DNA of 16,112 nucleotides from JANRKH01 sp033761815 (GTDB lineage: Bacteria; Pseudomonadota; Alphaproteobacteria; Rickettsiales; Rickettsiaceae), in NCBI GenBank assembly GCA_033761815.1, contig JANRMF010000122.1, forward strand, positions 1 through 16,112, read 5' to 3'. The notes under the pieces are model-generated. The model was not told the DNA's origin and searched no databases. It was given only the letters and a program-made list of their open reading frames with translations. How positions within the stretch are numbered: the first letter of the stretch is position 1; each line of letters starts with the position of its first letter. A program made the translations under genes and the position numbers. Of this stretch, positions 1 through 5,814 are shown piece after piece.

Positions 1-133
1 CCATAAACCTATCGTGCTCTGCATAATCGCCCCTACCCGTCTTAAAGTAAATTGAGAGTTTTTCTGGGGTCGAATCAATAGAGCCTTCTAAAATTTTTCG
101 TAAATACATCGTATCAAACATTGCTTTTCTCAT
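1..133 (-). CDS. AlkD-like DNA alkylation repair protein, 5' part (runs off left edge)
   Basis: Only the first 44 or so residues are inside the window. They include YFKTGRGDYAEHDRFMG at about residues 28-44, which resembles the conserved N-terminal block of AlkD-type HEAT-repeat DNA glycosylases (FFKTGxGEYGEGDxFLG). Members of that family remove N3- and N7-alkylated purines from DNA. The ATG at 133-131 is the first possible start because an in-frame TAG lies two codons upstream; a second in-frame ATG follows at codon 5. No good ribosome binding site is visible. The start lies 35 bases after the bolA stop on the same strand, so co-transcription is likely. The catalytic residues lie outside the window, so family membership rests on this one motif. 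Confidence 0.7.
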   Translation of the reverse strand, partial: MRKAMFDTMYLRKILEGSIDSTPEKLSIYFKTGRGDYAEHDRFM

Positions 134-168
134 GCTCTATACCATTTTGCTATAATGTATATTATAAT

Positions 169-399
169 TCAAGATCTCATGGTCTTTACAGAGATTGAGT
201 GGAGCTTTGAGTGTAAAAGATCTTTTAAAGCTTCTTTGACTAATTTATGCTGAGAGATTATGCTAATATCGTTAAAAGATGGGTCTTTTATTGTGAGGTG
301 ATAGTGATCTTCATCCCCAACTGTATCCTCAAGGTGAATTTCTGCATTAGGAAAGGAAGTCTTAAGGACTGTTTCTAACTCATTTTTTGCAATAGCCAT
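169..399 (-). CDS. bolA: BolA/IbaG family protein
   Basis: A complete 76-residue protein, the usual size for short BolA/IbaG proteins. These bind [2Fe-2S] clusters together with monothiol glutaredoxins and act in iron-sulfur cluster delivery and stress responses. Visible family marks are the acidic loop DTVGDEDHYH (about residues 25-34), the segment DPSFNDISIISQHKLVKEAL containing the near-invariant His of the (R/Q)HxLV motif, and the C-terminal LHSISVKT strand. AAGG lies 7 bases before the ATG. It is transcribed away from nadD, with only 22 bases between the two start codons. In many alphaproteobacteria bolA is followed by the glutaredoxin gene grxD; here the next gene is AlkD-like instead. 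Family assignment is firm; the BolA versus IbaG subgroup is not. Confidence 0.9.
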   Translation of the reverse strand: MAIAKNELETVLKTSFPNAEIHLEDTVGDEDHYHLTIKDPSFNDISIISQHKLVKEALKDLLHSKLHSISVKTMRS

Positions 400-415
400 T
401 TTTACCTTATATTAC
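387..415 (+). promoter_or_regulatory. Candidate nadD promoter inside the bolA 5' end
   Basis: TTGCAA (387-392), a 17-base spacer and TATTAC (410-415) each match the sigma-70 consensus at 4 of 6 positions. The expected start of transcription is within a base or two of the nadD ATG at 422, and no Shine-Dalgarno sequence precedes that ATG. The opposite-strand bolA promoter would have its -10 (TAATAT, complement of 432-437) inside nadD, so the two promoters would interleave. This is a pattern match only. Confidence 0.35.
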
Positions 416-421
416 TTTTCT

Positions 422-994
422 ATGAATGAATATATTACTGTAGATAACATATTTAGATACAAAAATCAAAATCTAAAAATCGGAGTGCTAGGGGGCTCAT
501 TTGACCCCGCTCATTACGGACATATACACATAGCGACAAAAGCTTCAGAAAGTCTGCGACTAGACGAAATATGGTTCTCTATTTCCCCTCAGAACCCCAC
601 TAAGCCAAAACATAAATATGAATATGACGAGAGGAAAAAGATGCTTAGCGACTTGATAAGCAAGTTTACTAGCTTTAAGATTCTTGAGGTTGAGTCTAAC
701 CTTGGAATCAATATCACATCTAAGCTTTTTAGTTACCTAAATCAGGAACTACCCCAAATCAAATTTTACTTTATTATGGGTCTTGATATAGCTGCCAAAC
801 TTGAAAGCTGGGAAGGGTTTGAAAAACTAATAAATTTAGTAGAGCTTGTTATTTTCTCAAGAGGAGGGTATATTGTGGATGAAGAGATTGCAAAATTGCT
901 GAATAAATATCCAAATATCAAATATATACAAGTGGATGAAGTAGAAATTTCCTCAACGCAAATCAGAAATAAGGAACAAGATAATGATAAATAG
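422..994 (+). CDS. nadD: Nicotinate-nucleotide adenylyltransferase
   Basis: A 190-residue enzyme of the nucleotidyltransferase superfamily that joins nicotinate mononucleotide and ATP to give deamido-NAD in cytosolic NAD synthesis. The ATP-binding signature GGSFDPAHYGH is at residues 24-34. The core segment FIMGLDIAAKLESW matches the family's F(I/L)xGxDxxxxLxxW. The closing ISSTQIR (176-182) is the second nucleotide-binding motif. The first 19 residues before the motif are longer than the usual 5-7, but no other conventional start codon lies between residue 1 and the motif. No Shine-Dalgarno sequence is present, consistent with a leaderless message. It overlaps rsfS by 11 bases, a pairing common across bacteria. 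Confidence 0.95.
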   Translation: MNEYITVDNIFRYKNQNLKIGVLGGSFDPAHYGHIHIATKASESLRLDEIWFSISPQNPTKPKHKYEYDERKKMLSDLISKFTSFKILEVESNLGINITSKLFSYLNQELPQIKFYFIMGLDIAAKLESWEGFEKLINLVELVIFSRGGYIVDEEIAKLLNKYPNIKYIQVDEVEISSTQIRNKEQDNDK

Positions 995-1325
995 CACTGA
1001 AGATTTAAAAAATCATATAATTAATTTATTAGAAGATAAAAAAGCCGAGAATATAACCATCATTCCACTTGGGGAAAATATTCCTCTTGCAAAATACATT
1101 ATAATAGCAAGCGGAAGATCTGTTAAAAATGTTTCTGCTATAGCTGAGCACGTTAGCTCGGAAATTCACGCAAAGACCAATCTAAATATTGGTCTAGAAG
1201 GAGTTGGATCATCAGACTGGGCGCTTGTAGACTGCGGAGATGTAATTGTCCATATATTTCATCCAGAAGCAAGAGAGAGATTTAAGCTTGAGGATTTATG
1301 GAGAAAAAAACGTGAGATTAGCTAA
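984..1325 (+). CDS. rsfS: Ribosomal silencing factor RsfS (Iojap family)
   Basis: A 113-residue protein of the RsfS/Iojap/C7orf30 family. It binds ribosomal protein L14 on the 50S subunit and blocks joining of the subunits when nutrients are short. Diagnostic stretches are the IIASGRSVKNVSAIAEHV segment, the GLEG turn, and the conserved WALVDCGDVIVHIFHPEAR followed by LEDLW near the C-terminus. The ATG at 984 is preceded by AAGGA with an 8-base gap, inside the end of nadD, which suggests translational coupling. The length is typical. The next gene overlaps its last 14 bases. In many proteobacteria rlmH follows rsfS; here a lipase-like gene takes that position. Confidence 0.95.
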   Translation: MINSTEDLKNHIINLLEDKKAENITIIPLGENIPLAKYIIIASGRSVKNVSAIAEHVSSEIHAKTNLNIGLEGVGSSDWALVDCGDVIVHIFHPEARERFKLEDLWRKKREIS

Positions 1326-2028
1326 GTTTATCATCACAGCAACGCTTACCTTCTTGATGGCTTTGCATGTAGATAGCTCTTATGCTGCAGAGTGCGTTGT
1401 TCTTATACATGGATTTGGCAGAGGGAGTTTTTCGATGGGTAAAATTAATACTAATCTTATAGATCATGGATATAAAACCATAGCAGTAAATTACCCCTCA
1501 AGAGATGGGAACATAAAAACTATTGCAGAAACTCATGTTTTGCCCCAGATAGTGAGTCAGTCGGAATCTTGCGATACTATTCATTTCGTAGGTTTTTCCA
1601 TGGGGGGGATTATAACTCGTTATATACTTGAGTACCATAGACCTAATAATCTGGGGAAAGTTGTTTTTATAGCAAGCCCTCACTCTGGCACTGAAATAGT
1701 AAGCTCATTTGAGAGATTCGATTGGTTTAGGAGTTTGATAGGTCCAGCTGCTATGGATCTGAGTATAAGTAGCCACTTTCTGAGGACTATTCCAGATTAC
1801 GTAGATTATCCAGCAGGAGTTATAAGCGGAACTTTTTCAATAAACCCAATATCATATTTAATATTTTATGATAAAGAGTGCGATGGAACAGTTGGCCTTG
1901 AATCAACGAAAATAAAGGGTATGAAAGATCATTTAATTTTAAACATCAGTCATACTTTGATGCCATATAACCAGAGAGTGGTAGAGGAAACTCAGTATTT
2001 TATATCTCACGGAGAGTTTAGGAAATAG
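1312..2028 (+). CDS. Exported alpha/beta hydrolase, triacylglycerol lipase-like
   Basis: A 238-residue protein when started at the GTG at 1312, which I prefer to the upstream in-frame ATG at 1246. GGAG at 1300-1303 sits 8 bases before the GTG, and the protein then begins with a clean signal peptide: basic Arg2/Lys5, a hydrophobic core at about 6-18, and a likely cut after SYA at 23-25. Hydrolase marks, numbered from this GTG, are the oxyanion HGFG at 34-37 (His-Gly pair), the nucleophile elbow GFSMG with Ser96, Asp191 in ECDGTVG, and His214 in ISHTLMP. This is a complete catalytic triad. The family includes esterases and lipases; the substrate is unknown. It should act in the periplasm or outside the cell. 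It overlaps rsfS by 14 bases, so it probably ends the nadD-rsfS operon. Confidence 0.85.
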   Translation: MRLAKFIITATLTFLMALHVDSSYAAECVVLIHGFGRGSFSMGKINTNLIDHGYKTIAVNYPSRDGNIKTIAETHVLPQIVSQSESCDTIHFVGFSMGGIITRYILEYHRPNNLGKVVFIASPHSGTEIVSSFERFDWFRSLIGPAAMDLSISSHFLRTIPDYVDYPAGVISGTFSINPISYLIFYDKECDGTVGLESTKIKGMKDHLILNISHTLMPYNQRVVEETQYFISHGEFRK

Positions 2029-2066
2029 ATACCTTATTTTTTTGATTCAATTTGCAAACAAGGAGC

Positions 2067-2094
2067 TTGTAAAATTTCACCTGAAGGGTAATAT
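2067..2094 (+). promoter_or_regulatory. Candidate porin promoter
   Basis: TTGTAA (2067-2072), a 16-base spacer and TAATAT (2089-2094) make a reasonable sigma-70 promoter just ahead of the porin gene. Transcription would begin near 2101, leaving a leader of about 20 bases with no clear Shine-Dalgarno sequence. The -10 lies inside the first copy of a TAATATTAG direct repeat (2089-2097 and 2106-2114), which could be an operator. Confidence 0.4.
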
Positions 2095-2121
2095 TAGTTC
2101 AGAATTAATATTAGTGCGAAT

Positions 2122-3390
2122 ATGAACAAATTAAATCTGACAAGAACAATTTTTACCATAGTTGCTTCATGTCTCTCTATTCCTATTTTTTTCAGTTTTT
2201 CAGCCAGTGCAAGCTCCGTAAAAGCTAAAATAACCGGCGCGATGTCTTTCTGGGTTGGAGGAAGAAGCGCTGATGGATACAAAGATAATCAAAACGTCAC
2301 CAAATCCCTTTCTAACAATCAGAAAAATTTCGTATTCTATTCTCAGGCAAATATCGCGGCTAATATCACAAGCCTTGAAGATAGCGGCTTTTTATATGGC
2401 GCAACAATCAATCTTTCAACCTCAACCCGTACTTCATTTACCCCTGGATCCATGATTTTTGCCGAATCTTACTTTGGCAGATTTGAGGCGGGGGCCGCGA
2501 GTACAACAGCTCAGTCTATGTCTGTTAGTGCGTATACAATAGCAGCAGGTACAGGAGATGATTTTTTAAGATACGCATCTCTTGCAAGAAAAATCGATAA
2601 TTCTAACCTTATCACAGATTATTATACTAGCCCAACAGACTATAGCATTGTCTATGCCGGAGGGTTTGAAGGTAGAAACGAGCAGGCAAGATTAGTTTCA
2701 TATTTTTCTCCAAAATTTCATGGCCTTCAGTTTGGCCTTTCATATACTCCGGATGTTTCAAATATCGGAAGCGGAGATATTAAGCCAGATGCAAAAAATA
2801 TTACATTCATAAGCACTTCTCGTCCAAATTCCAGCTATAAAGTTGGCGTAAAAAGTATGGTCAGTGCAGCATTTACTTATGAATGGGATTTTTCTGAAGA
2901 TGCTAATGCAAAGATTGGCGGAGGGTACGAGTTTGGAGAGACAAAAACGACAAAAATTTCTGCATCTGAAGATAATTCCAATAAATTTAAAGATTTTAGT
3001 CTCTATAATTTAGGGATCGTATATACTTACGGCAATTATTCTGTTGGTTTTTCTTATGCGGATAATGGAAAGAGCTTTGCTAGTAAGGAGTTAAGCTACG
3101 CATATCCAAAAATTAAGAATAAACTATACACCTATGGCGCTGCCTATAATCAAGGCCCATTTGCGCTTAGTCTAGTTTTTTTGAAAAATGAGAAGTTTAA
3201 CGGAGATTTGAATGCCGCTACTCTCTCGGGACAATATAAACTTGCACCAGGACTTTTGACTTATATAGAAATTACTCCCTACCAATATAAATATAAAGGA
3301 TTTCGCGGCGAGAATATAATAGGCAGAAGAATTGACAACTCAACCCAAAAAGGTTATGTATATTTACTTGGATCAAAAATATATTTTTAG
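2122..3390 (+). CDS. Outer-membrane porin (Gram-negative porin family)
   Basis: A 422-residue beta-barrel protein. Residues 1-31 form a signal peptide: Lys3 and Arg8, a long hydrophobic core, and SASASS as the cleavage region. The mature part shows alternating amphipathic strands rich in Tyr, Gly and Ser. An ESYFGRFEAGAAS segment at about residues 115-127 resembles the turn leading to the constriction loop of trimeric porins. The protein ends in a strand with a C-terminal Phe (GSKIYF), the usual outer-membrane assembly signal. Its expected role is passive diffusion of small hydrophilic solutes across the outer membrane. Porins of this general kind occur in Rickettsiales and other alphaproteobacteria. 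Selectivity cannot be read from the sequence. The PAP2 gene starts 23 bases downstream. Confidence 0.85.
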   Translation: MNKLNLTRTIFTIVASCLSIPIFFSFSASASSVKAKITGAMSFWVGGRSADGYKDNQNVTKSLSNNQKNFVFYSQANIAANITSLEDSGFLYGATINLSTSTRTSFTPGSMIFAESYFGRFEAGAASTTAQSMSVSAYTIAAGTGDDFLRYASLARKIDNSNLITDYYTSPTDYSIVYAGGFEGRNEQARLVSYFSPKFHGLQFGLSYTPDVSNIGSGDIKPDAKNITFISTSRPNSSYKVGVKSMVSAAFTYEWDFSEDANAKIGGGYEFGETKTTKISASEDNSNKFKDFSLYNLGIVYTYGNYSVGFSYADNGKSFASKELSYAYPKIKNKLYTYGAAYNQGPFALSLVFLKNEKFNGDLNAATLSGQYKLAPGLLTYIEITPYQYKYKGFRGENIIGRRIDNSTQKGYVYLLGSKIYF

Positions 3391-3413
3391 GATTCCTTTG
3401 CGCAGCGGGGCGC

Positions 3414-4100
3414 TTGGTGCCTAAGCAACTTCCTAAATTTGGTGCTGAGAATTTGATAAAATACTACTTATATGATTTTTGCGGATATAATAGCGAGTTG
3501 TTTCATTCTTTAAATTCATTGTTTTCGGGTCATCTTACTCAAAAATTCTTAAAGTTTTTTACTCTTTTTTTTGAGATTGAGAATTTTGCAATATATTACA
3601 TAGCCGCACTCTCATTCATTTGGTTTAAGTTTTTGAAAAAGCAAAAAAGTAAAGAGCAGTTTTTTGATATATATAATTATATGGTCAATATTGGCCTCAT
3701 ATATGCACTTACAGGAATTGTCTACACCCTTCTTAAATTCGGAGTCGGAATGAAGAGACCATATTGCAATGAGAGTGCAAATTCCTTCACCACCATAATA
3801 GACACTGAGTCACAAAGATGCTTCAACAGTTTCCCAAGTAGTCATACAGCGATTAGCATTCTCTGCGTTTACGCTCTTTGGCCTTTTATGAATTTATGGC
3901 AAAAATGGCTATCACTCATAGCTGTCTTGGTTGTTTGCGCATCCCGAGTCGCACTTGCTATGCACTACCCATCCGATATCATATATAGTATTGCGATTAT
4001 TTTTATCCTAATCTCAATATGCAAAAAGATATTTAATTTACTTAAACCAAGTATTGTCAGATATATTGGGGAATTTTTGTACAAAAATTTTTTTTCGTAA
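3414..4100 (+). CDS. PAP2-family membrane phosphatase
   Basis: A 228-residue integral membrane protein carrying all three phosphatase signature motifs of the PAP2 superfamily. These are KX6RP (Lys108 to Arg115-Pro116), PSSH (141-144) and SRX5HX3D (Ser177, Arg178, His184, Asp188). Hydrophobic segments at about 44-73, 91-107, 145-160, 166-182 and 188-206 suggest five or six membrane spans. Relatives dephosphorylate phosphatidic acid, phosphatidylglycerol phosphate, undecaprenyl pyrophosphate or lipid A; which one applies here is not visible. The start is uncertain. TTG 3414 is followed at once by GTG 3417, another in-frame TTG lies at 3453, and there is no ATG before residue 90. It may be co-transcribed with the porin. 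The 3' end contains a palindrome followed by a T run. Confidence 0.9.
   Translation: MVPKQLPKFGAENLIKYYLYDFCGYNSELFHSLNSLFSGHLTQKFLKFFTLFFEIENFAIYYIAALSFIWFKFLKKQKSKEQFFDIYNYMVNIGLIYALTGIVYTLLKFGVGMKRPYCNESANSFTTIIDTESQRCFNSFPSSHTAISILCVYALWPFMNLWQKWLSLIAVLVVCASRVALAMHYPSDIIYSIAIIFILISICKKIFNLLKPSIVRYIGEFLYKNFFS
4072..4095 (+). terminator. Possible weak terminator at the PAP2 3' end
   Basis: AATTTTTGTACAAAAATT (4072-4089) is a perfect 18-base palindrome followed directly by a T run to 4095, just before the PAP2 stop codon. The stem is almost all A-T pairs and the loop can be only four bases, so it would be a weak intrinsic terminator. The codons it occupies encode the Lys/Asn/Phe-rich tail, so AT-rich codon use alone could produce it. 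Confidence 0.3.
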
Positions 4101-4150
4101 TACCCGCTTTTGTTATTTTTATAGAATCACTCTCATAATTTGCTCAACCT

Positions 4151-4205
4151 ATCTTTGACAATAAAATAGAATTTAATCAATTCTCTTCTTGATTTTATCA
4201 AAGAT
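4151..4205. repeat. Imperfect inverted repeat with nested hairpin
   Basis: The outer arms are ATCTTTG (4151-4157) plus ATAAAAT (4161-4167), pairing with ATTTTAT (4192-4198) and CAAAGAT (4199-4205). This gives 14 pairs with a three-base bulge (ACA). Nested inside is a perfect six-pair hairpin, AGAATT (4168-4173) and AATTCT (4179-4184) around a five-base loop. There is no adjacent T run, so it is not a standard terminator. It may be a structured RNA, a processing site or a protein-binding site. Confidence 0.45.
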
Positions 4206-4358
4206 AAGCTTTATACTGCTCACTCATTTTAATTTGGGAATGTTCAAGAAAAAGTAGATTAAAGCATAAATTTGAATAATTTCACGTTTAAGACATAAAC
4301 ATATGTTTCCTATTTAAAGATAGGGTGATATTTTTTTGCGATATAATGCGTTTTTTTC

Positions 4359-4386
4359 TTGAGTTTGCTTTACGATGCAAAATAAT
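4359..4386 (+). promoter_or_regulatory. Candidate promoter of the tRNA-Trp/secE/nusG transcript
   Basis: TTGAGT (4359-4364), a 16-base spacer and AATAAT (4381-4386, five of six consensus bases) place a start near 4393, about 20 bases before the tRNA. A perfect TATAAT at 4342-4347 is an alternative but lacks a recognisable -35. Confidence 0.4.
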
Positions 4387-4412
4387 TCTTGATTCTTAAA
4401 TTAATTTATGAT

Positions 4413-4488
4413 AGGAGTGTAGCTCAATTGGTAGAGCGCCGGTCTCCAAAACCGGAGGTTGCGGGTTCGATGCCTGTCGCTCCTGCCA
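4413..4488 (+). tRNA. trpT: tRNA-Trp (anticodon CCA)
   Basis: A full cloverleaf of 76 bases. The acceptor stem AGGAGTG pairs with CGCTCCT with one G-U. The D stem is GCTC/GAGC. The anticodon stem CCGGT/ACCGG carries loop CTCCAAA, with anticodon CCA at 4446-4448. The T arm has the TTCGATG loop. The discriminator is G and the 3' CCA is encoded in the DNA (4486-4488). A tryptophan tRNA just ahead of secE is a common arrangement in bacteria. The secE start follows by only 16 bases, so both should lie on one primary transcript. Confidence 0.97.
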
Positions 4489-4504
4489 GTAAAATTGTGT
4501 GTAT

Positions 4505-4705
4505 ATGAATATATTAAATGGTATAAACAAGTTTTACGACCAAGTAAAACAAGAAATTAAAAAAGTTACATGGCCTTCAAAGCAAGAGCTAATTTACTCT
4601 TCTCTGATGGTAATTTCTGTTGTGACTGTCTTTAGCTTCGTTGTGCTGTTCATAGATTACATAATTAATATGGTAATTCAGTTCTTACTGAGAATTGGGA
4701 AATAA
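4505..4705 (+). CDS. secE: Preprotein translocase subunit SecE
   Basis: A 66-residue, single-span form of SecE, the small subunit that clamps SecY in the inner-membrane protein export channel. The amphipathic segment before the membrane span carries the family hallmark QEIKKVTWPSKQEL (about residues 14-27). One hydrophobic span follows at about 30-58. I chose the ATG at 4505; an in-frame GTG two codons upstream (4499) is possible. Neither has a Shine-Dalgarno sequence. The start lies 16 bases past the tRNA-Trp CCA end, so tRNA processing would leave a very short leader. nusG begins 15 bases after its stop, the usual neighbour. Confidence 0.95.
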   Translation: MNILNGINKFYDQVKQEIKKVTWPSKQELIYSSLMVISVVTVFSFVVLFIDYIINMVIQFLLRIGK

Positions 4706-4720
4706 ATTTAGAGAAATATT

Positions 4721-5251
4721 GTGAGCTTTAATTGGTATATCGTACATGCACTATCGGGGTCTGAAAAGAAAGTAAAACAGGCAATAATAGAGCAAGCAGA
4801 AAAAAGAGGTCTTAGTGATTTATTCGAAGAGATACTTATACCTGCAGCTATGGTGCCAGAGATAAAAAAAGGGAAGCAAGTTAATATAGAAAAGAAATTC
4901 CTCCCTGGCTACATGATGATAAAAATGAATTTGACTGACGAAGCTTGGCATATTGTAAAATCAGTGCCTAAAGTCAGTGGTTTCTTGGGTAGCGGAGGTA
5001 AACCTCTTCCCGTTTCCGAAAAGGAAGTTCAGAGGATTATGGATCAAGTTAATGACAATCCTTCAATCGTAGCTACTAAGAAAATTTTTGAAGAAGGTGA
5101 GAAAATTAAGGTCATAGATGGACCCTTCGAGTCTTTTTCAGGTACTATTGAAGAAGTTGATTTGACAAAAATGAGACTAAGAGTTTCTGTTTCAATTTTT
5201 GGTAGAGCAACACCAATAGAATTATCCTTTAGTCAAGTCGAGAGATTATAA
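4721..5251 (+). CDS. nusG: Transcription termination/antitermination factor NusG
   Basis: A 176-residue protein of normal NusG length. The N-terminal NGN domain starts with WYIVHALSGSEKKVK and includes KKFLPGYMMIKM and VSGFLGSGGKPLPVS. It binds the clamp helices of the RNA polymerase beta' subunit, encoded downstream in this window. The C-terminal KOW domain begins around FEEGEKIKVIDGPFESFSG (about 123-141) and contacts Rho or ribosomal protein S10. It starts at GTG with GAGA six bases upstream. Both domains are intact, with no insertions. The gap to rplK (126 bases) holds inverted repeats, so the ribosomal genes may have separate control. Confidence 0.97.
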   Translation: MSFNWYIVHALSGSEKKVKQAIIEQAEKRGLSDLFEEILIPAAMVPEIKKGKQVNIEKKFLPGYMMIKMNLTDEAWHIVKSVPKVSGFLGSGGKPLPVSEKEVQRIMDQVNDNPSIVATKKIFEEGEKIKVIDGPFESFSGTIEEVDLTKMRLRVSVSIFGRATPIELSFSQVERL

Positions 5252-5260
5252 GGATATTCA

Positions 5261-5309
5261 TTGCGCATTTTTATAATACGCAAAAAAACTTTTTTCTAAT
5301 TGAAAAAAG
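5261..5309 (+). promoter_or_regulatory. Paired inverted repeats between nusG and rplK
   Basis: Two neighbouring hairpins are visible. TTGCG (5261-5265) pairs with CGCAA (5279-5283) around a 13-base loop. CTTTTTTC (5289-5296) pairs perfectly with GAAAAAAG (5302-5309) around TAATT. The T6 of the second stem can alternatively face the A7 run at 5282-5288, so the structures may compete. In E. coli ribosomal protein L1 represses its operon by binding the leader before rplK; whether this leader holds an L1 site cannot be decided by eye. Confidence 0.4.
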
Positions 5310-5377
5310 AGACAAAATTTTGATGATAAAATAATTTTTACCATCTTTTAAGGAATAATAACTAAATTAGGTATAAA

Positions 5378-5812
5378 ATGGCAAAAAAAATATCTGGCTA
5401 TATAAAGCTAACCTTACTTGCCGGGAAAGCGAATCCTTCCCCTCCCGTTGGTCCTGCTCTTGGTCAGAGAGGTCTGAATATTATGGAGTTCTGTAAGGCT
5501 TTTAATGCTGCTACACAATCTATGGACCCAGGCACTCCTGTTCCGGTGGTAATTACTGCGTTTGAAGACAAAAGCTTTACTTTTGTAACAAAAACCCCTC
5601 CGGCAAGCCATTATTTAAAGCAATTTGCTAAAATACCAAAAGGCTCAAGCGCTACAAAAAAAGAAGCTTTTGTTGGGAAAGTGACTCTTGACCAATGTAG
5701 AGAGATCGCAAAAATTAAATTAGCAGACCTGAATGCAGAAGATATAGAAGCAGGAGCAAGAATAATCAAGGGCTCAGCAGAGTCTATGGGTATTGAGGTG
5801 GTAGGAGAATAA
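5378..5812 (+). CDS. rplK: 50S ribosomal protein L11
   Basis: A 144-residue protein of normal length that binds 23S rRNA at the GTPase-associated centre. The N-terminal PPVGPALGQRGLNIMEFCKAFN (from residue 22) contains the proline pair conserved in the factor- and thiostrepton-contacting face. The C-terminal rRNA-binding domain includes KKEAFVGKVT and the closing GSAESMGIEV. The ATG is preceded only by a weak AGG. It is the first ribosomal gene of the cluster, and rplA starts two bases after its stop. Confidence 0.98.
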   Translation: MAKKISGYIKLTLLAGKANPSPPVGPALGQRGLNIMEFCKAFNAATQSMDPGTPVPVVITAFEDKSFTFVTKTPPASHYLKQFAKIPKGSSATKKEAFVGKVTLDQCREIAKIKLADLNAEDIEAGARIIKGSAESMGIEVVGE

Positions 5813-5814
5813 AA

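Larger units (their letters stand above)
4101..4412. other. Gene-free, hairpin-rich spacer before tRNA-Trp
   Basis: I see no credible coding sequence in these 312 bases. The spacer holds an imperfect inverted repeat (4151-4205), a GTTTA/TAAAC hairpin (4286-4300), a CCTAT/ATAGG hairpin (4309-4324), a perfect TATAAT (4342-4347) without a good -35, T runs on both sides of that box, and a candidate tRNA promoter (4359-4386). It could be a plain promoter region, could carry a small RNA, or could hold decayed sequence; the sequence does not decide among these. Confidence 0.5.

Noticed and set aside
151..166. TATAAT/ATTATA hairpin between bolA and the AlkD-like gene as a terminator or promoter
   Set aside because: The stem is only six A-T pairs without a T run, and no good -35 is present on either strand.
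1246..1311. Upstream ATG start for the lipase gene
   Set aside because: It would add 22 residues ahead of a clean signal peptide and overlap rsfS by 80 bases; the GTG at 1312 has a good Shine-Dalgarno sequence.
4342..4347. Perfect TATAAT as the main tRNA-Trp promoter
   Set aside because: No -35 resembling consensus and no extended -10 lies at a suitable distance; kept only as an alternative to 4359-4386.
4331..4357. T7-GCG-ATATAAT-GCG-T7 symmetry as a functional repeat
   Set aside because: It is a mirror repeat rather than an inverted repeat, so it cannot fold, and the T runs are common in this AT-rich sequence.
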